Shown: positions 10,146-18,231, counted from the first letter of the stretch. The stretch is 64,000 nucleotides of DNA from HXMU1420-2 sp034670145 (GCA_034670145.1 JAXMOA010000008.1:1-64000); one strand, 5' to 3'. A program made the numbers and translations. The notes: generated from the sequence alone by a model not told the origin.

Positions 10146-10357
10146 TGGGAATGTCCTTTCTGGACGTTCCGAGAAATAAGAAGCGCGCCGGCATACCGAC
10201 CCTTTCGGGTTCAACACGCCCACACGCTTCTCGGGTACTTGGAAAAATGCCTCACCAAATATCGGCGTGCACATCTCACGTAGCCGATATCAACGCCCCG
10301 CCACACTGACGCAGGTTAGTCCCGGCGCGTGCGGCAGGTCGAATGACGCTGCGGCAC

Positions 10358-10771
10358 TCAGGCCACAATGGTTTGCTGGTGGGAGATCCTCAGCCAGGTG
10401 TCGTCATCGTTTAGGTATGTTGAGGCGCAGAGTGCTTTGTAGATTGGTGCGTCTGCTTTCTCCGCCGAGACACGGTAGGTTAGAATGGCGATGTCACGAC
10501 ACCGCGTAACGCGACGTTCGGCCATTACGACGGAGCGCCAGCCGCTGCTCTGCTTTAGATGAGTCCAGATCTGGTCGCCCTGGAGGATGCCGGGCGGATA
10601 AGGGAAGACCATGATGGCGTTGTTTACTGTGGTCGCCCGCGCGTTGTCGGCGCCACTGGTCCAGAAGTGTTCCTCCATGTCCCAGAGAACGCCCTGTTCG
10701 CGCGGCGACAGCGTCCCGGTCTTGTGCGCAGAGTGACCCATTGGCGTCGATGCCTTAGCGGAAACGGTCAT
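10358..10771 (-). CDS. NTF2-like (SnoaL/DUF4440-type) protein
   Basis: A 137-residue protein with the NTF2-like cone fold pattern: LWDMEEHFWTSGADNAR as the first helix, then IMVFPYPPGIL, WRSVVMAERRV and a C-terminal strand set ending TWLRISHQQT. The family holds small-molecule-binding proteins and a few enzymes; I see no catalytic residues that define one here. Its ATG overlaps the stop of the upstream membrane-protein gene as ATGA (10768-10771), so the two are translationally coupled. Role unknown. Confidence 0.7.
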   Translation of the reverse strand: MTVSAKASTPMGHSAHKTGTLSPREQGVLWDMEEHFWTSGADNARATTVNNAIMVFPYPPGILQGDQIWTHLKQSSGWRSVVMAERRVTRCRDIAILTYRVSAEKADAPIYKALCASTYLNDDDTWLRISHQQTIVA

Positions 10772-11199
10772 TCGCCAGACCCCGACCCGCCAACCATAAA
10801 CATTTGAAACAGCACAAAGATGATCGCGAGCACGGCCCAGATCGCGCCGCTTGTACCCGGGCGGCCAACGGCCACCGTCGAGGCAGCTCGCTTCAGGGTC
10901 TGCGACGGGGGGCTTTCCGGAAGCAGCTTGCTCAAGTCTCCTGCGACCCTGCGGTAGTCGCTTTCGAGCGTGGGAATATCCGGAAATCGAGCAAGCAGCT
11001 TGCCCAACCGCGCTCGCGCCGCATCGCGCCCCAGAGCGACCAGCTCAGCGGTTTCTTTCCACGGATCGAGGCCGAGCCGCGCGAGCGTGGAGAGAACCGT
11101 GACGACATATCCGTTCCGGTCCTCCCCGACCGACGCATAGAGAAATCGCTCGAACTCGGGCGGGTGTGGATTGAGAACATTGGGTTCCGCCATCTTCAT
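10768..11199 (-). CDS. Hypothetical protein with C-terminal membrane anchor (143 aa)
   Basis: Start ATG at 11199 is preferred because AAGGA precedes it by 5 bases; the longer frame begins without a signal. Residues 1-100 are soluble and helical (PPEFERFLYASVGEDRNGY, VLSTLARLGLDPWKETAELV). Residues about 118-136 form one membrane helix (AIWAVLAIIFVLFQMFMV) followed by a glycine/serine tail, so it is probably tail-anchored in the inner membrane. I recall similar alphaproteobacterial proteins with no assigned function. It is translationally coupled to the NTF2-like gene. Confidence 0.65.
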   Translation of the reverse strand: MKMAEPNVLNPHPPEFERFLYASVGEDRNGYVVTVLSTLARLGLDPWKETAELVALGRDAARARLGKLLARFPDIPTLESDYRRVAGDLSKLLPESPPSQTLKRAASTVAVGRPGTSGAIWAVLAIIFVLFQMFMVGGSGSGE

Positions 11200-11464
11200 T
11201 CCATTCCTTGGTTGCAGGAACGCCGATCGCCCCTGTTTACCCAAGGATAGACGCAGGTCGGTCCCGGCGCCCTTACACAGGTCAGTGCCGGCGATCGCAC
11301 CCAGGTAATCGCGACCGGCGCGGCGCCAGGCACTAACATGTGTCAGCGCCAGGCCAACGATCATGAGGTACAAAGGGAGAAATCGTTCGACTGGTCAGGC
11401 TCGGGATCCCAACGGCCGTAAACAGTGGTGAACGACGGACCTGCCAACATTTCGGAGATCAGAG

Positions 11465-11779
11465 ATGACCATGCGGTCGACCAGATCGACGGTGACGTTT
11501 TCTAACCCGTTCACCCTGTCGGGATACCCGGACAAACTGCCAGCTGGAGATTACGAAGTTCTCGTCGAAGAAGAGCATCTCCAGGGGTTGAGCTTCGAAG
11601 CTTACCGACGGACGGCGACCTACCTGACGGTGCGCGGCAGGGGCAACCATGCCGGACGTACAGAGTTGCGCGCGATTTCTGAAAACGACCTGATAGAGGC
11701 GCTGAGCCGGGATCAGGCCGCGACTGAGACGAACTCTCACAGCGATGCGGCGCTTTCTCCGCCAGAGGATCGAAAATGA
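11465..11779 (+). CDS. Conserved hypothetical protein, paralogue of the 17.1-kb gene
   Basis: A 104-residue protein whose first half reads TVTFSNPFTLSGYPDKLPAG then DYEVLVEEEHLQGL, a compact beta-rich domain. The product at 17115-17648 has the same core (FSRPFTVPGFNETLPAGEYE), so the island carries two versions of this domain. The tail is polar and probably disordered. Its stop overlaps the next start as ATGA (11776-11779). No function is known to me. Confidence 0.65.
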   Translation: MTMRSTRSTVTFSNPFTLSGYPDKLPAGDYEVLVEEEHLQGLSFEAYRRTATYLTVRGRGNHAGRTELRAISENDLIEALSRDQAATETNSHSDAALSPPEDRK

Positions 11780-12129
11780 CATTTCCCGAATGGACGAAAC
11801 CCGGTGTTTACGGCGCCTTTGTTGGCGCAGTTGCTGTCTCGATCATTGGCTTCAGCTGGGGCGGTTGGACAACTGCTGGCGGTGCCCAGGAGACGGCTGA
11901 TAACTTTGCCGCAGAGCAAGTCACCTTGGCCATGGTGCCGGTCTGTCTAGGCCTTTCTGAAGAGGATGCAGAACGCGCCTCGATACTGGCAACACTTCGA
12001 GAAGCTTCCGGCTTTCAGCAGCGCAATGCGATGATGGAAACTGGCTGGGCCACGTTGCCGGGCACAGATGCCCCGAGCCGGGATCTGGCAGACGCATGTC
12101 TTGCGGAACTCGCCTTAGATGGATCATAA
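11776..12129 (+). CDS. Conserved hypothetical membrane-anchored protein (117 aa)
   Basis: A 117-residue protein with one N-terminal hydrophobic segment (GVYGAFVGAVAVSIIGFSWG), after which the chain is soluble: AQETADNFAAEQVTLAMVPV, a region with a cysteine, and a C-terminal DLADACLAELAL. The segment may be an uncleaved anchor with the C-terminus in the periplasm. Start overlaps the previous stop by ATGA, and the next gene starts inside its last codons, so all three are probably one transcription unit. Function unknown. Confidence 0.6.
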   Translation: MTFPEWTKPGVYGAFVGAVAVSIIGFSWGGWTTAGGAQETADNFAAEQVTLAMVPVCLGLSEEDAERASILATLREASGFQQRNAMMETGWATLPGTDAPSRDLADACLAELALDGS

Positions 12130-12760
12130 ATCACAACTCACGAAGCATCGCGATCCACATGCTATCGCTGCCTGTGCCCCTGCGCAAACACCAACAGTCA
12201 TGGCCTTATTTATCGGTTCGATCTTGGCGGTCATGCTTTTTGTACTCCCTGCATTTGGACAAACCGCCAGTCAGCCAATGCCTGAGAACGCCAGTGCCAA
12301 AAGTTATGGTGATGGATGGGAATGTAACATTGGATTCCGGTTGAACGAAGATGCCTGCGTCGCCGTTGTTGTGCCGCAAAACGCATACGACACGAACCGG
12401 TCCTATGGGTCCGGCTGGGAATGTCTGCATGGGTTTCTCAGAACCGATGAAGCTGCATGTGTTGCAGTGGAGGTGCCTGAGGGTGGATTTTTGGATCCGT
12501 CAGGCGAACGGTGGCGTTGTTTGCGCGGCTTCATCAAGGTCGATGACACGTGTCAGGAGATCGTCCTGCCAGCGAATGCATACTTGGCAAATGCCTCATA
12601 TGGCTCGACGTGGAAGTGCGAACGTGGATACGCAGCTTCAGGCGAGACATGCGAATTCATAAACGTTCCCGAAAATGCGCATCTGGACAGGTCGGGTAAC
12701 GGCTGGGAATGCAACAAAAATTTTCAAAAATCGAAGGGGATTTGCGTCCTTAACAACTAG
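12119..12760 (+). CDS. Secreted cysteine-rich repeat protein (GWxCxxGF repeats)
   Basis: A 213-residue protein with a long N-region, one hydrophobic export segment (IGSILAVMLFVLPAFG, near residues 32-47) and then five consecutive repeats of about 31 residues. Each repeat has the form V/L-P-x-N-A-Y/H-L-x(3-5)-S-Y-G-x-G-W-x-C-x(2)-G-F/Y-x(6-9)-C, giving two cysteines per repeat and ten in total, so internal disulfides in the periplasm or outside are likely. An internal ATG at 12200 would give a more ordinary signal peptide, but the start at 12119 overlaps the previous gene and fits coupling. Similar repeats occur in uncharacterised exported bacterial proteins. Function is unknown; a binding or cell-surface role is a guess. 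Confidence 0.65.
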   Translation: MDHKSQLTKHRDPHAIAACAPAQTPTVMALFIGSILAVMLFVLPAFGQTASQPMPENASAKSYGDGWECNIGFRLNEDACVAVVVPQNAYDTNRSYGSGWECLHGFLRTDEAACVAVEVPEGGFLDPSGERWRCLRGFIKVDDTCQEIVLPANAYLANASYGSTWKCERGYAASGETCEFINVPENAHLDRSGNGWECNKNFQKSKGICVLNN

Positions 12761-12799
12761 GCGCGAGCCACGGCACCATCCCCATTCAATATACGCTGC

Positions 12800-12817
12800 G
12801 AGGGCAATTCTGCCCTC
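12800..12817. promoter_or_regulatory. Stem-loop in the leader of the DUF1611 gene
   Basis: A perfect 7-bp stem GAGGGCA-ATTC-TGCCCTC lies 27 bases before the DUF1611 start and 40 bases after the stop of the repeat-protein gene. No T-run follows on the plus strand. It could be a weak terminator, an attenuator or an RNA-stability element. Confidence 0.4.
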
Positions 12818-12844
12818 CGTGCCAACCTATAAAAGAGAACGATA

Positions 12845-14044
12845 ATGGAAACCAAATCTGAAACTGTCGATACCATCCGCCGCCCCGTCAGGGGAGCGCA
12901 AGCGCCTCCAATGAAACAGATCAAACCCACAGGCTTGACGTCAGGCAGGCAGATCACGTCCTCACCGACGGCGGTCGTCTATTGCGAAGGGAATTTCGCG
13001 CAAATCGATGGCAAGACGGCAAATGGCCTTGTGCGCCATTCTCAAGCGTATCGCATCCTTTCCGTCATCGACAGTACCTATAGCGGGCAAGATAGCGGAT
13101 CCGTTCTAGATGACGTAAGAAACAGCATACCTATCTTTGGTCATCTGGACGCCGCAGTTGCCCATGAAGCCGTCATTCCCGATACACTGATCTATGGGAT
13201 GGCCCCTTCAACAGGGCGTCTTTCGACTGCGGATCGAGGCGTTGTTCTCCAAGCGATTGAGCTTGGCATGAACATCGTAAGCGGGCTGCATGAGTATCTG
13301 AGCGACGACCACGAGATAGCCACCGCCGCAACCGAACGGAATGTCACGATCCGCGACATCCGCAAGCCGAAACCCAGCAAGGACATGCGCCTGTTTGATG
13401 GCAGTGTTGCTGGTGTCAAAGCGCTGCGGATTGCCGTTCTGGGAACCGATTGCGCCATTGGAAAGCGGACAACGGCGACCGTATTGGCCCAGGCCCTGAA
13501 TGCCAGGAGCATCAAGACGGTCCTTGTCGGCACGGGCCAGACCGGCCTGATGCAGGGCGCGAAATACGGTATCGCAATGGATGCCGTACCGCCCCAGTTT
13601 TGCTGTGGTGAGCTTGAAGGCGCGATTGTTGCGGCTTCTGAAGCGGAACAGCCCGATGTTATTTTGATCGAAGGCCAGGGTGCTTTGAGCCATCCGGCGT
13701 TTTGCACATCCGCCTTTATCCTTCGGGGGAGCCAGCCGGATGCTGTCATCCTTCAGCACGCGCCGAAACGTGCCCACCGCTGTGACTTTCCCAATATGCC
13801 GATGCCTTCTGCGGCAAGTGAGATCGCCCTGATCGAAGCCTTTGCCGATACAACGGTCATCGGTGTCACCCTCAATCATGAAGGCATGACAGAGGTCAAA
13901 ATCACCGAAACCATCGCGGCCCAATCCCACAAACTCGGGTTGCCCGTTACCGATGCATTGGCCAGACCCGTTTCACATCTGCTTGCGATGGTGGTCACTG
14001 CATATCCGGGGTTGACGCAAGGGGCGCCCGTGGCCGCGATATGA
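12845..14044 (+). CDS. DUF1611 P-loop protein (DgcN-like, putative D-amino-acid N-acyltransferase)
   Basis: A 399-residue DUF1611 protein with an N-terminal alpha/beta domain and a C-terminal P-loop domain: VLGTDCAIGKRTTA near residues 198-211, then GTGQTGLMQGAKYG, and the acidic/serine motif VILIEGQGALSHPAF. Characterised relatives (DgcN) N-acetylate D-glutamate in marine bacteria; I use that as family knowledge, not proof of substrate. The next gene, an amino-acid racemase-type PLP enzyme, overlaps by ATGA, so the two act together, most likely in D-amino-acid metabolism. The first 40 residues are poorly conserved-looking and a later start is possible. Confidence 0.8.
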   Translation: METKSETVDTIRRPVRGAQAPPMKQIKPTGLTSGRQITSSPTAVVYCEGNFAQIDGKTANGLVRHSQAYRILSVIDSTYSGQDSGSVLDDVRNSIPIFGHLDAAVAHEAVIPDTLIYGMAPSTGRLSTADRGVVLQAIELGMNIVSGLHEYLSDDHEIATAATERNVTIRDIRKPKPSKDMRLFDGSVAGVKALRIAVLGTDCAIGKRTTATVLAQALNARSIKTVLVGTGQTGLMQGAKYGIAMDAVPPQFCCGELEGAIVAASEAEQPDVILIEGQGALSHPAFCTSAFILRGSQPDAVILQHAPKRAHRCDFPNMPMPSAASEIALIEAFADTTVIGVTLNHEGMTEVKITETIAAQSHKLGLPVTDALARPVSHLLAMVVTAYPGLTQGAPVAAI

Positions 14045-15162
14045 GTTGCCCACGCATCGAAGTGGACCTGGCCAAGATACGCCGCAACACGCAGACCCTT
14101 GTCAGTCGCATGGGCCCACGCGGGATCAGCGTCACGGGTGTGACCAAGGCGGTCTGCGGACATCCTACCATCGCCAGGGCGATGCTTGAGGGTGGCGCTG
14201 TGGGGCTTGCCGATGCGCGTATCACAAACGTGCAAAGGCTGCGTGCGGCAGGGCTGACAGACCCCATCACCCTGATCCGCACCCCAATGTTGAGCCAGAC
14301 CGATCACATCGTCCAGTCCTGCGAGACAAGCTATAATACCGAGATATTGGTCATTACTGCATTGGCTGCCACCGCGATCCGCAAGGGGGCTGTCCACGGT
14401 ATCGTCCTAATGGTCGAGATGGGCGATCAGCGCGACGGCATATTGCCCGAGAACCTGGCTGACATCGCGCAGCAGGTCATGCAGATGTCTGGGGTCGCGT
14501 TGAAAGGGATCAGCGCAAATTTCGCGTGCTTGAACGGGCTTGCCCCTACCGCGTCGCAAATGGACGCTTTTTGCGACCTCGCGAATGAGATTGAGGGTGT
14601 TTGCGGCCCGTTCCTCAAGATCGTGTCTGGTGGCAACTCAGCCAACTTGCCCTGGGCGCTTGGCGAACACGCGACGGGTCGCGTCAACGACCTTCGTCTG
14701 GGTGAGGCGATCCTACTGGGTGTTGAGCCAGTGTCTGGCGACCGGATCGACGGGATGTACACAGACGCCTTCACGCTTGTCGCAGAAGTCATTGAAACGG
14801 GTTCAAAACCTGCACCTTCCGCCATCGCTCTGCTCAATCCAACTTTGGCAAGACGTCGCATCGCGCAAGCCAGTGATGTTTCCAAGCGCTTTATCGTCGC
14901 TATGGGACATCAGGACACCGACATTCTGGGGCTTTCAATGCCTGTTGGAAGCACATTGATCGGTGCGACCAGCGATCATCTTGTCATTGGAATGCCCGGC
15001 ACCCCGCCGCCGCTGGGCTCCGAGGTGAGATTCCATATGAATTACAGTGCCTTGATGCACGCCATGGCTGCGCCAGACATCGAAGTGTCACTTTTGGGCG
15101 ATCAATCCATGCGCCCATCACGGCACACCCAAGGCGAGGTCGGCCACTTGGCGTTGGTGTGA
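14041..15162 (+). CDS. Alanine/ornithine racemase-family PLP enzyme (fold type III)
   Basis: A 373-residue PLP enzyme of the Orr/YhfX branch of the alanine racemase N-terminal-domain family. The start IEVDLAKIRRNTQTLV leads to the PLP lysine in VTGVTKAVCGHP (Lys36). Family motifs follow: ADARITNVQRLRAAGL, LIRTPMLSQ, LMVEMGDQRDGI and the phosphate-binding region SGGNSANLPW, then LRLGEAILLGVEP. It should interconvert L- and D-forms of an amino acid in the cytosol. Its ATG overlaps the DUF1611 stop, a pairing seen in other bacteria. The substrate cannot be read from sequence; ornithine, alanine and glutamate are all possible. Confidence 0.82.
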   Translation: MSCPRIEVDLAKIRRNTQTLVSRMGPRGISVTGVTKAVCGHPTIARAMLEGGAVGLADARITNVQRLRAAGLTDPITLIRTPMLSQTDHIVQSCETSYNTEILVITALAATAIRKGAVHGIVLMVEMGDQRDGILPENLADIAQQVMQMSGVALKGISANFACLNGLAPTASQMDAFCDLANEIEGVCGPFLKIVSGGNSANLPWALGEHATGRVNDLRLGEAILLGVEPVSGDRIDGMYTDAFTLVAEVIETGSKPAPSAIALLNPTLARRRIAQASDVSKRFIVAMGHQDTDILGLSMPVGSTLIGATSDHLVIGMPGTPPPLGSEVRFHMNYSALMHAMAAPDIEVSLLGDQSMRPSRHTQGEVGHLALV

Positions 15163-15211
15163 AAGACCTCGCGTGGTCCGGCCGACCTCAAACCACAAAG
15201 GAAACTGAAAA

Positions 15212-15448
15212 TTGACGAAGCTTACAAAACGCAATCTGTTCAAGGTCTATGAAACAAAACCGGAAACCGCGATGGACAAGACAACGCGTGTCGTCAGGCA
15301 AATGGTCGACGAAGAAACGGAAAAACGTGCCGCCAAGAATTCCCGACTGCGCAATGCGCGCCTTGAAAGAGAAGCAAACACGCCACCTGTAACCAAAAAT
15401 TCAACCGCGTCTAAATCGCGTCGCTCGAAACACGCTTCGACCCGGTAG
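15212..15448 (+). CDS. Small basic hypothetical protein (TTG start, 78 aa)
   Basis: A TTG at 15212 preceded by AAAGGAAA is the best start. The product is highly charged: KRNLFKVYETKPETAMDKTT at the N-terminus, then a basic helix (EETEKRAAKNSRLRNARLER) and a serine/lysine tail. I recall short proteins with a similar start in rhizobial and roseobacter genomes, without function. It follows the racemase gene by 49 bases on the same strand and may be cotranscribed. Confidence 0.55.
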   Translation: MTKLTKRNLFKVYETKPETAMDKTTRVVRQMVDEETEKRAAKNSRLRNARLEREANTPPVTKNSTASKSRRSKHASTR

Positions 15449-15574
15449 TTGAACTTCGGCGGCTATGTTTGCGTGATATGCTCCGCCGGGCAATGGTCAC
15501 TTCAATCGGGCGGAAATCGGCCAGGGCTGCTCCCGGAACGTCCAGACGTCCCTGCCGATCACAAGGAACCATCC

Positions 15575-15856
15575 ATGACAAACGCAGAGCGATCCCCAGA
15601 AAAAATCCACTATGTCTGCCAGACTTATGTTGAAATGAAAGCTGGGCGCAACGGGCAGACTGGCCTGAAAATTGCCAAACAACTTGAATATTCCACAGCT
15701 TCAGAAGCACAGAACAGAGCCGAACGAGAGGCTCAATTAGAGGATTGCGCTGGCGCGGACGCCTACATGGTGACGGAAGATCCAGCCAGTGGAGAAGTTG
15801 GCGAACCGAGATTCCTCGTAAGGCTTGGGAAGGTTCCAGAACTTGACGATTTGTAG
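15575..15856 (+). CDS. Small conserved hypothetical protein (93 aa)
   Basis: The ATG at 15575 follows AAGGAACCATCC. The 93-residue product has a short beta/alpha pattern: KIHYVCQTYVEMKAGRNGQT, then GLKIAKQLEYSTASEAQNRA and an acidic end EPRFLVRLGKVPELDDL. It looks like a known short alphaproteobacterial family that annotates as hypothetical. No catalytic motif is visible. It lies between the small basic gene and the transglutaminase-like gene on the same strand. Confidence 0.6.
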   Translation: MTNAERSPEKIHYVCQTYVEMKAGRNGQTGLKIAKQLEYSTASEAQNRAEREAQLEDCAGADAYMVTEDPASGEVGEPRFLVRLGKVPELDDL

Positions 15857-15960
15857 AATCCTGAAAACGGCCGCAGTCTACCGGGACTTCCGGCTCTCCA
15901 ACGGGGCGTGCATCCTTGGACAGTGATCGTGACATGACAGGCCGCGGCCGCGCGTCTGGT

Positions 15961-16767
15961 ATGCGGGTCAGGATAGGGTGTCGTCTGCGATACAGCTTCC
16001 CACAGCCAACGCCGCTGATCGCGCTGCTGAACGTCCACTATTCGCGCTTTGGCGATCTGGAGCGCGCCGACTATCTCGTAATGTCGCCGAGCGTGCCGCT
16101 CGAAAGCTATCGGGACGGCTTCGGCAACTGGTGTACGCGCCTCCTGGCTCCGGCGGGCGACTTCTGCCTGTCGACGGATGGCATTATCCGCGACACGGGC
16201 CGGCCCGATCCCGTCTTTCCCGACGCGCAACAGCACGCGGTTCAGGATCTGCCATCCGATACTCTCATGTTCTTACAGGGGAGCCGGTATTGCGATACCG
16301 ATCTTCTTTCGGAGGAAGCCTGGCGTCTTTTCGAGACCACGCAACCCGGTTGGTTCCGCGTTCAAGCGATCTGCGATTTCGTGCACGGACATGTCCAATT
16401 CGACTACATGCAGGCGAAAGCGACGCGCACCGCATCGCAGGCAATGGCCGAGCAACAGGGCGTCTGCCGCGACTTTGCGCATCTTGCAATCACTTTGTGT
16501 CGCTGCATGAACATTCCTGCACGCTACTGCACAGGATATCTGAGCGACATCGGTGAACCTCTCCCTCATCCGCCGGGGGACTTCGCCGCGTGGATGGAGG
16601 TCTTTCTCTCTGGCGAATGGCACATGTTCGACCCGCGGAACAACAAGCCGAGGTTCGCGAGAATTCTGATTGCACGCGGGCGCGATGCCGCCGATGTACC
16701 GCTGACCCAGACATTCGGTGAAAATACGTTAACGGAATTCAAGGTCTGGACGGATGAACTGGCCTGA
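15961..16767 (+). CDS. Transglutaminase-like (cysteine-protease fold) family protein
   Basis: A 268-residue bacterial transglutaminase-like protein. The start at 15961 matches the family's usual beginning (MRVRIGCRLRYSFPQPTP); no strong ribosome-binding site supports it, and an ATG at 15934 is the alternative. An N-terminal beta domain precedes the core, where the nucleophile is in AEQQGVCRDFAHLA. The acid residue lies in WHMFDPRNN. The position that holds the catalytic histidine in classical members reads DFAAWMEVF, so it is alanine here, which I believe some members of this subfamily share. Substrate unknown; relatives act on peptides or proteins. Confidence 0.82.
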   Translation: MRVRIGCRLRYSFPQPTPLIALLNVHYSRFGDLERADYLVMSPSVPLESYRDGFGNWCTRLLAPAGDFCLSTDGIIRDTGRPDPVFPDAQQHAVQDLPSDTLMFLQGSRYCDTDLLSEEAWRLFETTQPGWFRVQAICDFVHGHVQFDYMQAKATRTASQAMAEQQGVCRDFAHLAITLCRCMNIPARYCTGYLSDIGEPLPHPPGDFAAWMEVFLSGEWHMFDPRNNKPRFARILIARGRDAADVPLTQTFGENTLTEFKVWTDELA

Positions 16768-16899
16768 ATGATCTTGGCCTTCTTTTCGATACACCATCGT
16801 AAATCACGTCGCCAATCCCCATATATGAAGTACCGATGTCAAACATCCCGGTCCGTCATGGATGAGGAGTTGGCGCCGGCCAATCAAAGGATTGATGAC

Positions 16900-17037
16900 A
16901 TGTCCTTCAAGGACCTGACCGCCAGGGCTGCGGCCGCATTGAAGCCGAAGCCGACGGAGACCGCGAAAACCCCTGCAAGGAAGAACGAGCCCAAGACCGC
17001 TGGCACGGAAGCGCCCGCGAAACCCAAGACGTCTTGA
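16900..17037 (+). CDS. Small alanine/lysine/proline-rich protein (45 aa)
   Basis: ATG at 16900 preceded by AAAGGA, 8 bases away. The product begins MSFKDLTARAAAALKPKP and continues as a low-complexity tail rich in Lys, Pro, Ala and Thr. The MxFKDLTAKA start is a pattern I know from short alphaproteobacterial stress-associated proteins. Probably intrinsically disordered. It overlaps or abuts the next gene, so an operon is likely. Confidence 0.55.
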   Translation: MSFKDLTARAAAALKPKPTETAKTPARKNEPKTAGTEAPAKPKTS

Positions 17038-17114
17038 GGCGTACAAAGGCCACGTCCCCCAGTTCGGAACTGGGGCGCAGACCAACCGCAGCACCAAGGG
17101 AAAGGATCACCCCA

Positions 17115-17648
17115 GTGGAAAAACTGACGAGCAAGACCGTTGCGGTTTTTTCCCGCCCGTTCACCGTTCCGGGCTTCAACGAGACACTTCCGGCGGGAGA
17201 GTACGAGATCGAAACGGAATTGGTTTCCCCCCCGGATCAACAGGATCCCGGAGCCTGGAAAGCCGCCGTCCTGGTGAAACTTCATCCCCGGACATCGCAT
17301 CCGGGGCTTGCGCGGTCTCTGACCGTTTCCCTTGCCGATCTGGACTATGCCCGCGCCAGGGACAAACTGACCGGCAGAGCGTTGTCCGACTTCTTCCTTG
17401 AGGAAATGTTGGCTGATCCGATGGTGCGCCTCGTGATGGAGGCCGACGGGGTCTCTGCAGCGCAAATGCGGCATCTCTATTCGGTGCACCGAACGCCCCA
17501 GTCTGACAGGGATGTCCTGGACCGGAACCCGGCGCGACAAGCCGCACGTGACATTGCGTCAATCCATGCTGCTGAAAACGCGGGCATATCCCCACGACCG
17601 ACAGGGACGTCGGCTATGGGCACGGAAGTCAGCGCGGATTCGACATGA
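17115..17648 (+). CDS. Conserved hypothetical protein, paralogue of the 11.5-kb gene
   Basis: GTG at 17115 is chosen because AAAGGA lies 8 bases upstream and because the conserved domain begins right after it. The 177-residue product opens with TVAVFSRPFTVPGFNETLPA then GEYEIETELVSPP, the same domain as the product at 11465. It then has an extra C-terminal part (LVMEADGVSAAQMRHLYSVH). The stop overlaps the next start as ATGA. I do not know the function. Confidence 0.68.
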   Translation: MEKLTSKTVAVFSRPFTVPGFNETLPAGEYEIETELVSPPDQQDPGAWKAAVLVKLHPRTSHPGLARSLTVSLADLDYARARDKLTGRALSDFFLEEMLADPMVRLVMEADGVSAAQMRHLYSVHRTPQSDRDVLDRNPARQAARDIASIHAAENAGISPRPTGTSAMGTEVSADST

Positions 17649-17857
17649 TCGCGAAAAAAACCTCGGTCGACGTAGCATTTCCGGACATCGCCCGCGAAAG
17701 GGCCGTTGGCGACGTACCTCGAGAGCGTCCTTGTCTGAGATGCGATGTTGTTTTCTGGAGTGAAGGCTTTGGAGAACGGATCTGTCGGCGCTGCAAGGGG
17801 TTGAACGCCTGGCGAAACGCCGCGCCTGCCAGCCCGGGCGCATCTCGCCGCCGCTGA
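17645..17857 (+). CDS. Small zinc-ribbon protein (70 aa)
   Basis: The ATG overlaps the previous stop (ATGA at 17645-17648), which supports a real, coupled gene. The product holds two CxxC pairs 17 residues apart, in RPCLRCDVVFWSEGFGER and ICRRCKGLNAWRNAAP, the layout of a small structural zinc ribbon. I recall nearly the same short protein (FWSEGFGERICRRCK) in rhizobia. It probably binds nucleic acid or protein; nothing more specific can be said. Confidence 0.65.
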   Translation: MIAKKTSVDVAFPDIARERAVGDVPRERPCLRCDVVFWSEGFGERICRRCKGLNAWRNAAPASPGASRRR

Positions 17858-17892
17858 TCCCCACAGGCACGCGGCGTCTTCCTCAAGAACCG

Positions 17893-18231
17893 TACTGGAA
17901 CACAATTCTGGCCTGTCTCGACATCGTTCACACCACAACCTACCGATACTGTCACGCCGTCTCTCTCGGGCCGCACAGGTTGATGCTGCGTCCCCGAGAA
18001 ACACGGGAATTGCGACTTCTCTCGCATACACGCGCTATCACTCCGACGGCGACGGTAACCTGGGCGCATGACGCGGCCGGCAACTCCATCGCCACCGCCG
18101 TCTTTGACGGCCAGACAGATCATCTGTTGATCGAGAGCCGCGCCACCGTGGAACTCACCGCGCCAGCGTGGCCGGTCTTTGCCATTGCTGCCTCGGCCGC
18201 CCAGTATCCCTTTGTCTACGCCGCAGATGAA
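17893..18231 (+). pseudogene. Truncated transglutaminase-like protein (N-terminal domain only)
   Basis: The frame reads CLDIVHTTTYRY, then VSLGPHRLMLRPRETRELRL, then VTWAHDAAGNSIATAVF and TAPAWPVFAIAASAAQYPFV: the N-terminal beta domain of a second transglutaminase-like family. It breaks after YAADE at about 18231. The cysteine-containing catalytic core is absent and the sequence changes to a phage terminase fragment in another frame. No start with a good ribosome-binding site is visible. A recombination-made remnant. Confidence 0.65.

Noticed and set aside
13192..13930. Minus-strand frames over the DUF1611 gene
   Set aside because: Shadows of a gene with clear P-loop motifs and coupling to the racemase.
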